A DNA stretch of 64,000 bases, from contig NZ_JAFMZK010000001.1 in the NCBI RefSeq assembly GCF_029105185.1, positions 518,244 through 582,243 of the forward strand, written 5' to 3'. Below, one piece after another: positions 30,490 to 39,588 of the stretch. The notes beneath the pieces are model-generated. The model was not told the DNA's origin and did no database searches. It saw only the letters and a program-made list of their open reading frames with translations. This stretch comes from Aliiroseovarius sp. Z3. Lineage in GTDB: Bacteria > Pseudomonadota > Alphaproteobacteria > Rhodobacterales > Rhodobacteraceae. Both the position numbers and the translations under genes were made by a program. Each line of letters opens with the position of its first letter. Position 1 is the stretch's first letter.

Positions 30490-30497
<8 letters not shown>

Positions 30498-31401
30498 TCG
30501 CGCGGCATCTCTCCCACCACTGCACAGCCGTGTGAGCTTGTGGCGTCGCTTCGGTCGCCATCGCGGCGCGGTGGTTGGGATGGTGGTTTTTGCGGCCATC
30601 ACTGCGGCAGTGCTTCTTGGCCCGTTTGTCTGGCCTGTGGACCCGGCGCAGATCGACATTGCGGCAAAGAACCAATCGCCCAGTCTGGCCCATCCCCTTG
30701 GCACCGATCAGTTGGGGCACGACCTTCTGGCCGGATTGCTGGCGGGGGGGCGTGTATCGCTGCTGGTCGGGCTGGTTGCCATGGGACTGGCCGTGGGACT
30801 TGGCACGCTGGTCGGGGTTTTGGCCGGTGTGTTGCGCCACTGGGACGCGCCCCTGATGCGGATGACCGACCTGTTCCTGTCCTTGCCACTTCTGCCGTTG
30901 TTGCTTGTGGCAATCATGCTTTGGCGCGACAGCCTGCGGGCGCAGTTCGGTCCCGAGGCGGGCATCTTTCTGCTCATCGTCTGCGCCATCGGGTTGACCA
31001 GTTGGATGCAGACGGCCCGGATCGTCCGGGGCGAGGTGCTGGCCTTGCGCGAGCGCGAGTTCATCATCGCCGCCACCGCCCTTGGCACACGCCCACTTGC
31101 CATGATCCGCCGCCACATCCTGCCCAACATTCTTGGACCGATCCTTGTATCGGCCACATTGGGCGTCGGCCACGCGATCCTGACCGAAAGCGCGCTGAGC
31201 TTTCTGGGGCTGGGATTTCCGTCCGATGTGCCAAGCTGGGGGCGGATGCTGTTTGACGGCACAAACTACATGACCCTGACACCGACACGGGTGGTCTGGC
31301 CGGGGCTTGCGATCACCCTGACCGTGCTGAGCGTCAATTATCTGGGCGATGGGTTGCGCGACGCGCTGGATCCGCGCCGGGTGCGGGGCGCCGCGCGTTG
31401 A
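30490..31401 (+). CDS. Peptide-type ABC transporter permease (DppC-like)
   Basis: 303 aa from the ATG at 30490, overlapping the first permease. LGTDQLGHDLLAGLLAGGRV and the EAA loop (ATALGTRPLAMIRRHILPN), with GLGFPSDVPSWGRML, mark the DppC/OppC family. No ATP-binding subunit gene follows; the next gene is an unrelated transporter. The importer must borrow ATPases encoded elsewhere or is incomplete. Confidence 0.93.
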
Positions 31402-31408
31402 AAAAGAA

Positions 31409-31420
31409 CGCCGCGCGGCG
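31409..31420. other. Short palindrome after the permease stop
   Basis: CGCCGCGCGGCG is a perfect 12-bp palindrome 8 bp after the permease stop. It could form a hairpin ending the ABC operon, but no good T-tract follows. Confidence 0.3.
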
Positions 31421-31499
31421 ATTGTTCATCCGTTAAGCAATGTCGGTTCCGCGAACCCGCCAAAGCTGTGCATGATGTTCGCGACTCATGCGCTGGGAT

Positions 31500-31584
31500 G
31501 GAATATTGTTCCCGCTTTCCGCTTGCTCGACGCCCTACCCGCCCTTGCCAGAGTCATATTCACTTGCCAGATGGAACATATTCC
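31500..31584. promoter_or_regulatory. Two related GGAA...TTCC palindromes upstream of the YeeE-like gene
   Basis: GGAATATTGTTCC (31500-31512) and GGAACATATTCC (31573-31584) are near-inverted copies of one another about 70 bp apart; the second ends 19 bp before the start codon. They look like paired operator half-sites for the transporter gene. No regulator can be named. Confidence 0.35.
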
Positions 31585-31603
31585 CAAATGCGGAGACATG
31601 AAG

Positions 31604-32668
31604 ATGTTCGAGACCCTTGGCTTTGAGACCCTCACCCCACGCACCGCGTCGATCCTGTTCGGATTGGGGCTGGGCGCGGCTTTTGGTGTGCTGGCAGAGA
31701 TCACGCGCTTCTGTCTGCGGCGCGGCCTGATTGGCGGGGGACAGGACAACCGGTCCGCTCTTGCGATCTGGGTGACAGCTTTGGCCGTGGCCGTTATGGG
31801 CACCCAGGCCGTCGTGCAGGCGGGATGGATCGAGTTCTCGGCCCATCGCTTCCACGCTGCAGACCTGCCCTATCTGGCGATCATCGCCGGGGGGCTTCTG
31901 TTTGGTGTCGGTATGGTGATGACACGCGGCTGCCTGTCACGTCTGGCTGTGCTGGGCGCATCAGGCAACCTGCGCGCATTGGTGGTGCTGCTCGTGGCCG
32001 CGCTCGCGGCACTGGCGACGCTAAAAGGCCTGCTGGCCCCGGCCCGTGTCGCGCTTGAGGCCGTGGTGATCCCTGCCCCAGCTCTGCCGCTGTGGACCGC
32101 GATCCTGCCGCTGCTTCTGGCGGGCTTCCTGATCAAGCGGGCGCGTCCGCGCATCGGGACACTGCTTCTCGCCGCCCTGCTTGGCGCGCTTATCCCGCTG
32201 GGTTGGGTCGGCACGGGTCTTGTGCTGCTGGACGAGTTTGACCCGATTACCTTTGAAAGCCTTTCGTTCACCGCACCGTTGGCTGACACGCTGTTCTGGA
32301 CGGGCGCATCGTCGGCGATCGGGGCCAATTTCGGCACCGGGCTGATCGGTGGCGTTGTTCTGGGCGCACTGGCATCGGCCCTGATCGCCGGTCGCTTTCA
32401 GTGGCAAAGCTTTGAAGGACCGGGGCAAATGGGCCGTTATCTGGCTGGCGGGGCGCTGATGGGTTTTGGCGGCGTGCTGGCGGGGGGCTGCACCGTTGGT
32501 GCCGGCATCTCGGGCGTGGCAACACTGTCTGTTGCTGCTGTTCTGGCGCTCGTGGCTATTTCGGCAGGGGCCTGGGGCGCGGGGCGCGTGGATGCGCGCC
32601 TTACTTCCCGATCGAATGCCGGATCCGTCGCACACCCAACCACACAAGCGCAACCACAGGCAGCGTAA
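31604..32668 (+). CDS. YeeE/YedE-family sulfur-compound transporter
   Basis: A 354-aa, strongly hydrophobic protein with about 9 membrane segments. Conserved cysteine-bearing motifs GVGMVMTRGCLSRLA and GVLAGGCTVGAGISG are typical of YeeE/YedE proteins, which take up thiosulfate through persulfide-like cysteine contacts. I start at the ATG at 31604 (GGAG 8 nt upstream; ATG 31598 also possible). Its 3' end overlaps the end of the convergent DUF3422 gene by 68 bp. Confidence 0.85.
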   Translation: MFETLGFETLTPRTASILFGLGLGAAFGVLAEITRFCLRRGLIGGGQDNRSALAIWVTALAVAVMGTQAVVQAGWIEFSAHRFHAADLPYLAIIAGGLLFGVGMVMTRGCLSRLAVLGASGNLRALVVLLVAALAALATLKGLLAPARVALEAVVIPAPALPLWTAILPLLLAGFLIKRARPRIGTLLLAALLGALIPLGWVGTGLVLLDEFDPITFESLSFTAPLADTLFWTGASSAIGANFGTGLIGGVVLGALASALIAGRFQWQSFEGPGQMGRYLAGGALMGFGGVLAGGCTVGAGISGVATLSVAAVLALVAISAGAWGAGRVDARLTSRSNAGSVAHPTTQAQPQAA

Positions 32669-33887
32669 GCGCCGCTGTCAGCGTCCCTTTCGAGATGCCC
32701 AGCACATCGGTCAATGGATAGGCCAGATAGCCTGCCAGTGACACGGCGTAATAGCTGATCGCGACCACCGACAGCCCTTCAACCGTTTCTTGCAGGCGTA
32801 GCTGTAAATCGGCGCGGCGGTCCATACTGGCCAGCAAAGCCTGGTTTTGTTCGGACCGCTGAACATCGACACGGGTTCTGAGCAGATCGCCCGCCCGCTT
32901 CGCCCGCTCGGCCATGCTACCCAACTGCCGTTCGGCGCTTTTGATCGTGCGCATCGCCGGGTCGTAGCGGCGCATCATGAACTCGCTCATCGTCTGGCGG
33001 CCCATGAACCGTTCTTCGCGCAACACCTGAATGCGCTGGTTCACCAGGGCTTCATAAGCCTTTGTCGCGCTCAGTCGGAACGAGGTTGCGGCGGTCAGGT
33101 CCTCAAGCTCGGACGAGATTTGCAGAAGCTCGTCCAGCGTCGCCTCGGGCGCTTCGTCAGCGCGCGACATGGCCCCGACCAACTTGGTCAGCTCGCCGTC
33201 CAACTGGCCTAGCTTGGCTTGCAACTGACGCGCCTGTGGTAGGCCCAGCATCGACATGGATTTATAGGTCTCGATCTCGCACAGGCGCTGTACAATGCGC
33301 CCAATGCGCCGGGGGCCTGCGTCCTCGCCGATGAAGGCAGCAAAGCGCATATGCCCTGCGGGGTCGATACGGAAATCCCCAGCCACAATGGCCGCGCGAT
33401 CCAGCACCCAAGTTGCCGCGACGCTTTCAGCAACGAACCAGTTTTTGATCGCCTCGTTCATATCCGCCTGGGATTCAGGCATGGTGTCGATCCGAATTTG
33501 GGCCGACGTCACGCGCTTACCCGGTGCGTTTTGCAGCCAATCTTCAGGAAACACATCAAATGCCGCGGGATCGAAGGCCCGCGACCCGACCCCATCGGCG
33601 AAAACCGTGTAGGTCACGATTTCCGTGTGCTGTTCCCACTTGAGCTGATACCGCCCGATGGTTCCGAAATAGTGGTTCGCATCCGGACTGGGATGAGGGG
33701 CACCGAAGCGATCCAGCAGATCGATCAAATGCGCCCGGTCCGCATCGCGATCACGACCCGCTGCGTTTCTGGTCGGTTTCACCGCCAGAAAAGCAGCCGT
33801 CGCCGGAGCATTCAGCGCAGGTGACGGACGCGCATGAAGCTCGTTCGCCAATTCATAGCGCTGTGGGTAATCATCCAGTGAAAACAT
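32601..33887 (-). CDS. DUF3422 family membrane-anchored protein
   Basis: 428 aa from the ATG at 33887 (AGGAG 9 nt upstream). The first part has the DUF3422 signature (YELANELHARPSPAL), the centre is predicted helical and coiled coil (about 215-370), and two hydrophobic segments lie near the C-terminus. Function unknown; the topology suggests a cytoplasmic domain tethered to the membrane. It follows murD on the same strand, but a terminator-like hairpin separates them. Confidence 0.88.
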   Translation of the reverse strand: MFSLDDYPQRYELANELHARPSPALNAPATAAFLAVKPTRNAAGRDRDADRAHLIDLLDRFGAPHPSPDANHYFGTIGRYQLKWEQHTEIVTYTVFADGVGSRAFDPAAFDVFPEDWLQNAPGKRVTSAQIRIDTMPESQADMNEAIKNWFVAESVAATWVLDRAAIVAGDFRIDPAGHMRFAAFIGEDAGPRRIGRIVQRLCEIETYKSMSMLGLPQARQLQAKLGQLDGELTKLVGAMSRADEAPEATLDELLQISSELEDLTAATSFRLSATKAYEALVNQRIQVLREERFMGRQTMSEFMMRRYDPAMRTIKSAERQLGSMAERAKRAGDLLRTRVDVQRSEQNQALLASMDRRADLQLRLQETVEGLSVVAISYYAVSLAGYLAYPLTDVLGISKGTLTAALTLPVVALVWLGVRRIRHSIGK

Positions 33888-33937
33888 ATCGGCATGCTCC
33901 TTCAGCGACACAGGTAGCAGAGCCGACACCCCTTGCA

Positions 33938-33958
33938 AACCCTTAATAACAAGGGGTT
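33938..33958 (-). terminator. Hairpin after murD (probable terminator)
   Basis: On the minus strand AACCCCTT and AAGGGTT arms flank a GTTATT loop, with one bulged C and a short TTT after the stem. It lies 37 bp after the murD stop, before DUF3422, and probably ends the dcw transcript or weakens read-through. Confidence 0.5.
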
Positions 33959-33994
33959 TTCGTCAAAGTTCGTATGCCGCGGAATACAGGCGAC

Positions 33995-35404
33995 CTAGCC
34001 GAGGGACAAAAGCACGGCAACCCGTTGCGTGAAATCCTCGCCGCGTTTTTCGAAGTCCGGATACTGATCAAAGCTGGCGGCGGCGGGAGCCAGAAGAACG
34101 GTGTCACCAGATTGGGCTTCCTCGGCGGCGCGCGTCACCGCCTGCGCCATCGTTTCACAGACCTCGTGCGGCACATCACCCAACTGCAACGCAAACTCGC
34201 GGGCGGAATGACCGATCAGATAGGCCTTGGTGACGCCCAACAAATCCTCGGCGGTCAGGCTTTCGATGCCACCGTCTTTGCCCAATCCGCCTGCTATCCA
34301 TCGAATGTTGCGGAACGCGGAAAGCGCCGCACGTGCACTGTCCACATTCGTTGCCTTGCTGTCATTGACGAAGGCCACGCCGCCTTTTTCCCCCACCAGT
34401 TGCGACCGGTGTGGCAAGCCCTTGAAAGCATGAAACGCGGTCTCGATCTGCTTTGGCGACAGGCCCAGCGTGCGGCAAGCGGCATAGGCGGCGCAGGCAT
34501 TCTGATGGTTGTGGGCGCCCGGCAAGCCCTTGATCTTGCGCAGGTCAATTGACCCCACCTGACGGCCCTTGCGGTATTCCGCCAGGAACCCTTTACGCGC
34601 GAAGACCTGCCAACCCGGCCCGGTCAACTTGCGATCCACCGAGATGCGGATGACGCGATCATCCGACGGCCCTTCCGACAGTTGGCCGGCCAGATACACG
34701 CCCTCGGCCTCGTCCACACCGATGACGGCGCGGTCGGGGCCACCTTCGGCAAACAGGCGGCGTTTGGCGGCGAAATAGCCGCCCATACCGCCATGCCGGT
34801 CCAGATGATCGGGCGACAGGTTGGTGAAAACGGCCACGTCCGGGGTCAGGGCGCGCGCCAGATCGGTCTGGTAACTGGACAGTTCCAATACCACGACTTC
34901 GCCATCATGGGCCGGGTCAATATCCAGGACCCCACGCCCGATATTGCCTGCCAGCTGCGTCGGTCGACCGGATTGTTCCAAAATGTGATGGATCAGCGCC
35001 GAGGTCGTCGATTTCCCGTTCGAGCCAGTGATCGCGACCACTTTGGGCATGGTGTCGAAACTGTCCCAATCGTGACTTGCGAAGCTGCGGAAAAACAGCC
35101 CGATGTCATTATCGACCGGCACGCCTGCCTCCATCGCGGCGGCGATGATCTTGTTGGGTTCAGGGTAAAGATGGGGAATGCCGGGGCTGACGATCAGGGC
35201 GGCAACGTCTTGCCAGGCATCTGCGCGGGTCAGATCGTGCAGGATCAAAGCCTGCCCCTCGGCGCGGTCGCGGGCCTCAAGGCTGTCATCCCAGCAAAGC
35301 GCCTCGGCCCCGCCTTCTTCCAACGCATGGGCCGTGGCAAGCCCGGACCGTCCCAGCCCAAGAACCGCAACCTTCTGCCCTTCATATCCTTTGACCGGGA
35401 TCAT
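33995..35404 (-). CDS. murD: UDP-N-acetylmuramoyl-L-alanine:D-glutamate ligase
   Basis: 469 aa. An N-terminal dinucleotide-binding fold ([17 protein letters not shown]), the Mur ligase ATP loop [18 protein letters not shown], and the C-terminal domain ([20 protein letters not shown]) are intact. It adds D-Glu to UDP-MurNAc-Ala in the cytoplasm. It is the last recognised dcw gene here; a 157-bp spacer with a composite repeat separates it from mraY. Confidence 0.96.
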   Translation of the reverse strand: MIPVKGYEGQKVAVLGLGRSGLATAHALEEGGAEALCWDDSLEARDRAEGQALILHDLTRADAWQDVAALIVSPGIPHLYPEPNKIIAAAMEAGVPVDNDIGLFFRSFASHDWDSFDTMPKVVAITGSNGKSTTSALIHHILEQSGRPTQLAGNIGRGVLDIDPAHDGEVVVLELSSYQTDLARALTPDVAVFTNLSPDHLDRHGGMGGYFAAKRRLFAEGGPDRAVIGVDEAEGVYLAGQLSEGPSDDRVIRISVDRKLTGPGWQVFARKGFLAEYRKGRQVGSIDLRKIKGLPGAHNHQNACAAYAACRTLGLSPKQIETAFHAFKGLPHRSQLVGEKGGVAFVNDSKATNVDSARAALSAFRNIRWIAGGLGKDGGIESLTAEDLLGVTKAYLIGHSAREFALQLGDVPHEVCETMAQAVTRAAEEAQSGDTVLLAPAAASFDQYPDFEKRGEDFTQRVAVLLSLG

Positions 35405-35487
35405 CCGCGTCCTCCACCTTCGTTACATCATGGCTAGACCAGAGCGCGCGGAAACGAAAGCCCTTGCCGCCTGATGCGGCACAGGAA

Positions 35488-35552
35488 AGGGGCGTTGCCC
35501 CTCGGCGCGCGCATACGCGCGCCTCACCCCAGGATATTTCAGGCCAGAAGAA
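35488..35552 (-). repeat. Composite palindromic intergenic repeat, copy B
   Basis: In minus-strand order: a conserved block (35527-35552, containing GAAATATCCTGGGG), a perfect 8-bp hairpin of alternating G and C (35504-35523) and an AGGGGC-AAC-GCCCCT hairpin (35488-35502). Copy A at 15573-15638 has the same block and the same last hairpin but an unrelated middle palindrome. It lies inside the dcw operon between mraY and murD. Confidence 0.75.
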
Positions 35553-35561
35553 ACAGCGGGG

Positions 35562-36644
35562 TCAGCGCACTTTCAGCGTCGCCAGCCCGATCAGAGCCAG
35601 GATCAGAGAAATGATCCAGAAGCGGATGACGATCTGTGGTTCCTGCCATCCCTTGTGTTCGAAATGGTGGTGGATCGGGGCCATCAGGAACACGCGGCGC
35701 CCGGTGCGTTTGTAATAGAGCACCTGGATGATGACCGACAATGCCTCGACCACGAAGAGACCGCCGACGATGGCCAGCACGATCTCGTGCTTAGTGGCAA
35801 CCGCAATGGCGCCAAGCGCGCCACCCAGAGCCAGCGATCCGGTGTCGCCCATGAAAACCGCAGCCGGTGGGGCGTTGTACCACAGAAAGCCCAGCCCGCC
35901 GCCGATCAGCGCCGAGGTAAAGATGAACAGCTCGCCCGTGCCCGGCACATAGTGGACATCCAGATATTCGGTGAAGTCGACACGGCCGACCGCATAGGCG
36001 ATCACACCCAATGTGCCTGCTGCGATCATCACCGGCATGATCGCCAACCCGTCCAGACCATCCGTCAGGTTCACCGCATTGGCGGCACCGACGATGACGA
36101 TCATCACGAAGGGAATGAAGAACATCCCCATGTTCAAAAGCGTATCCTTGAAGAACGGCAGGGCCAGTTGAAACTGGAGCCCCTCGGGGTGGCAGATCGA
36201 CGCCAGATAGCCCGCAATCGCTGCTATCAGCAGCCCCAGCGCCATGCGCAGCTTGCCCGACACCCCATCGGTCGTCGCTTTGGAGACTTTGGCGTAATCA
36301 TCGGCAAACCCGATCAATCCAAAGCCATAGGTGACGAATAGCGTGATCCAGATATAGGGATTGTCCAGCCGCGCCCATAACAAGGTCGAAACCAGAAGCG
36401 CCGACAGGATAAGCAAGCCGCCCATCGTTGGCGTCCCCTGCTTTTCCTTATGGCTTTCCGGGCCATCATCACGGATCGGCTGCCCTTTGCCCTGCCTGCG
36501 GCGCAGGATATTGATCAGCGGTTGGCCAAAAATGAACCCAAAGACAAGGGCGGTGAAAAAGGCCCCGCCGGATCGGAAAGTGATATAGCGAAACAGGTTG
36601 AAAACATCGCCACCATCCGAGAACTCGGTCAACCAATACAACAT
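35562..36644 (-). CDS. mraY: Phospho-MurNAc-pentapeptide transferase
   Basis: 360 aa with about ten membrane helices and the conserved [25 protein letters not shown] and [14 protein letters not shown] motifs (catalytic Asp region), and [13 protein letters not shown] at the C-terminus. It forms lipid I on undecaprenyl phosphate. 21 bp separate it from murF. Confidence 0.97.
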   Translation of the reverse strand: MLYWLTEFSDGGDVFNLFRYITFRSGGAFFTALVFGFIFGQPLINILRRRQGKGQPIRDDGPESHKEKQGTPTMGGLLILSALLVSTLLWARLDNPYIWITLFVTYGFGLIGFADDYAKVSKATTDGVSGKLRMALGLLIAAIAGYLASICHPEGLQFQLALPFFKDTLLNMGMFFIPFVMIVIVGAANAVNLTDGLDGLAIMPVMIAAGTLGVIAYAVGRVDFTEYLDVHYVPGTGELFIFTSALIGGGLGFLWYNAPPAAVFMGDTGSLALGGALGAIAVATKHEIVLAIVGGLFVVEALSVIIQVLYYKRTGRRVFLMAPIHHHFEHKGWQEPQIVIRFWIISLILALIGLATLKVR

Positions 36645-36665
36645 ATAGTGGGTCCCTTTTTGGAA

Positions 36666-38081
36666 TTAACGAAGCGATTGACCCATTTTGCGGATCGCGT
36701 CAACTGTTTGAGATACCAAAGAGCCTTTTGACCCCTTCACCAGCACCACGTCACCTGCGTCGATCAGCCGGTGCACCTGCGCTGACATGCCGGCGGCGGT
36801 GTCGACCCACAGCCCTTGCTGATCCCCGTCCAATCGCGCCCAGAGCGCCTGCATCCGTGGCCCCACGCAATGCACCTGATCAATGGCCGGGATAAACGGC
36901 AGATCGGCCAGATCGGCGTGCAGCTGGACCTCGTCCGGGCCAAGCTCCAGCATGTCGCCCAGTATGGCGATGCGGCGGCCTTTCTGGATGCGACCCACAC
37001 CGTTTACGGGCTGCATGGCGCCCAGAACCTCCAATGCGGCGGCCATCGAGGTTGGGTTGGCGTTGAACGCGTCGTCGATCAGGGTCACGGACAGGCCTTC
37101 GGGCGCGTCCAGTATGATTTCTTCGCGTGTGCCGCGCCCGGTTGGCGGTTGCCATTGGGTCATGGCCCGCGCGGCCAACGTCGCATCCGCGCCCAGCGCA
37201 CGCGCGGCGACCAGCGCGCCCAACGCGTTCATCGCGAAATGTCGCCCGGGCGACGCGATCTTGAACAACTGCTCCTCGCCCGCGATCATTGCTTTGCAGA
37301 TTGTGGCATCGGGCGTCAGCGAAACATGGGTCAACCGGTGGTCATTGCCGTCGCCTTCGCCGAAACATTCGATGTCATGCCCATCGGCGGACGCCGCAAG
37401 AACTGGTGTCGTGTCCAGATCTCCGTTGATCACGGCGATGCCTTCGGGTTCCAAGCCTTCGAAAATCGCGCCTTTTTCGCGAGCGATCCCGGCAAGGTCG
37501 TCGAAGGCCTCCAGATGGGCGGCGGCGACGGTGGTGACCATGGCCACATCTGGTCGCGTCAGGCGCGCCAGCGGGCCGATCTCACCCGGATGGTTCATTC
37601 CAATCTCGATGATTGCAAACTCTGTATCCTCGGGCATGCGGGCCAGCGTCAGCGGCACCCCCCAGTGGTTGTTATAGCTGGCCTCGGCGGCATGGGTGCG
37701 GCCTTGTGACGACAAAACCGCGCGCAGCATTTCCTTGGTGGATGTCTTGCCGACCGATCCCGTCACCGCGACCACGCGCGCCTGCGTGCGGGCGCGCCCT
37801 GCACGCCCCAGCGCCTCCAACGCGGCCAAGACATCGTCAACGATCAACAGGGGCGCATCGGAGGGAACGCCATCGGGAATACGGCTGACCATGGCGGCGC
37901 CTGCGCCCTTTTCCAGTGCTTGGGTCACGAACTCATGCCCATCGCGCACGTCTTTCAGGGCAACGAACAGATCGCCGGGCTGGATGGTGCGCGTATCAAT
38001 CGACACACCGTCAACCGACCAGCTCCCCTGCACCTGCCCACCAGTTGCATTGGCGGCATCCTTGTCTCGCCACAAGGTCAT
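36666..38081 (-). CDS. murF: UDP-MurNAc-tripeptide:D-Ala-D-Ala ligase
   Basis: 471 aa with the Mur-ligase ATP loop AVTGSVGKTSTKEML and MNHPGEIGPLARLTRPD. The pattern DAFNANPTSMAAAL identifies MurF. It finishes the cytoplasmic pentapeptide. Its start overlaps the murE stop by 4 bp (ATGA). Confidence 0.96.
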   Translation of the reverse strand: MTLWRDKDAANATGGQVQGSWSVDGVSIDTRTIQPGDLFVALKDVRDGHEFVTQALEKGAGAAMVSRIPDGVPSDAPLLIVDDVLAALEALGRAGRARTQARVVAVTGSVGKTSTKEMLRAVLSSQGRTHAAEASYNNHWGVPLTLARMPEDTEFAIIEIGMNHPGEIGPLARLTRPDVAMVTTVAAAHLEAFDDLAGIAREKGAIFEGLEPEGIAVINGDLDTTPVLAASADGHDIECFGEGDGNDHRLTHVSLTPDATICKAMIAGEEQLFKIASPGRHFAMNALGALVAARALGADATLAARAMTQWQPPTGRGTREEIILDAPEGLSVTLIDDAFNANPTSMAAALEVLGAMQPVNGVGRIQKGRRIAILGDMLELGPDEVQLHADLADLPFIPAIDQVHCVGPRMQALWARLDGDQQGLWVDTAAGMSAQVHRLIDAGDVVLVKGSKGSLVSQTVDAIRKMGQSLR

Positions 38082-39583
38082 GCCAGCCGCCCCTCAAGCG
38101 CCGCCACGGCGACCGAGGCTTGTTCGGCATCGTCAAAGGGCAGCACGTCATCCCCAACCGTCTGTCCAGTCTCATGCCCTTTGCCCGCGATCAGCAGGGC
38201 GTCGCCCGGCCCCAGCGCATCGACGCCTCGCAGGATCGCTTCGGCCCGGTCACCGACATTCACCGCCTCGGGGCAGCCAGCCATCACCATGGCGCGGATC
38301 GCGGCGGGATCTTCGCTGCGCGGGTTGTCATCGGTCACGAACACCACATCTGCATTTTCTGCCGCCGCCTGCCCCATCAGCGCGCGTTTCGAGGTATCGC
38401 GATCACCGCCCGCCCCGAACACCACCACCAGCCGACCCAGAACATGTGGGCGCATGGCGCGCAGTGCGGTTTTCAGGGCGTCAGGCGTGTGGGCATAGTC
38501 AACGAACACCGCTGCCCCGTTTTCACGAGTCGCCGCCAGTTGCATCCGCCCGCGCACGGTTTCAAGATCCTTGAACGTGTCGAACACATGCGCGGGTTCT
38601 GCTCCACAGCCAATGGCCAACCCCGCTGCCGCCAACACGTTCTCTGCCTGAAATCCACCGATCAGTTCCAACCGCGCTGTGTGCGCCACACCATTCCACG
38701 TGAACATCAGCTCTTGCCCCGTGGCGTCAAAGCGGCGGGCTTTCAATCGAAGCTCGCAATCATCGTGTTGCCCGACGCGGATCAGGTGTTGACCGCGCGC
38801 CTCGGCGATGGTGGCAATCTCGGCCCCTTTGGGGTCGTCCATGTTGACCACGGCGGTGCCGCCTTCCGGCAGGACACGGGCAAACAGCCCGGCCTTGGCG
38901 GCGAAGTATTCGTCGAAGGTTTCGTGGTAATCCAGATGGTCTTGCGTAAAATTCGTGAATGCGGCTGCCATCAGGCGCACCCCGTCCAGTCGGCGCTGCG
39001 CCAACCCGTGTGAGGACGCCTCCATCGCCGCATGAGTGACGCCTGCACCCGCCATGTCAGCCAGCACCCTGTGCAGGGTGATCGGTTCGGGCGTGGTGTG
39101 GGCCAGTGGCGCGGTAAATGCTCCTTCGACCCCGGTGGTGCCCAGATTGGCCGCCTTGATCCCCAGAAGGGTCCATATCTGGCGGGTGAAGTTGGCAACC
39201 GAGGTCTTCCCGTTGGTGCCGGTCGCCGCAACCACGTGTTCCGGCTGCGCGCCAAACCAAAGGGCTGCGGCATAGGCCAGCGCCATGCGCGGGTCTTCGG
39301 TGACGACCAAGGCGGCGTCCGATGCGTCCAGCTCAGCCTTGGCGATCTTCGCCCCTTCGGGGTCGGTCAGGATCGCCCCGGCCTGCATGCGCAAGGCATA
39401 TTGAATGAACTCGCCCCCATGGACCTTTGTTCCCGGCAAGGCGGCAAACAAATGTCCGGGCTTCACATTGCGGCTGTCGACGGACAGGCCGGTAATCTCG
39501 GCCTCTTTGCCGCCACGGGCACTTAGCCCCAGTTCAGCCAGGGATTTCGTCTTCGTCTCAGCACCCATGTCAGTTCGGCCCAT
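38078..39583 (-). CDS. murE: UDP-MurNAc-Ala-Glu:meso-diaminopimelate ligase
   Basis: 501 aa. AATGTNGKTSVANFTRQ is the ATP loop, and DNPRSEDP is the signature that selects meso-DAP rather than lysine, so the peptidoglycan is of the Gram-negative DAP type. The start at 39583 lies 5 bp after the ftsI stop; an in-frame ATG at 39568 is an alternative. Confidence 0.96.
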   Translation of the reverse strand: MGRTDMGAETKTKSLAELGLSARGGKEAEITGLSVDSRNVKPGHLFAALPGTKVHGGEFIQYALRMQAGAILTDPEGAKIAKAELDASDAALVVTEDPRMALAYAAALWFGAQPEHVVAATGTNGKTSVANFTRQIWTLLGIKAANLGTTGVEGAFTAPLAHTTPEPITLHRVLADMAGAGVTHAAMEASSHGLAQRRLDGVRLMAAAFTNFTQDHLDYHETFDEYFAAKAGLFARVLPEGGTAVVNMDDPKGAEIATIAEARGQHLIRVGQHDDCELRLKARRFDATGQELMFTWNGVAHTARLELIGGFQAENVLAAAGLAIGCGAEPAHVFDTFKDLETVRGRMQLAATRENGAAVFVDYAHTPDALKTALRAMRPHVLGRLVVVFGAGGDRDTSKRALMGQAAAENADVVFVTDDNPRSEDPAAIRAMVMAGCPEAVNVGDRAEAILRGVDALGPGDALLIAGKGHETGQTVGDDVLPFDDAEQASVAVAALEGRLA

Positions 39584-39588
39584 CCAGA

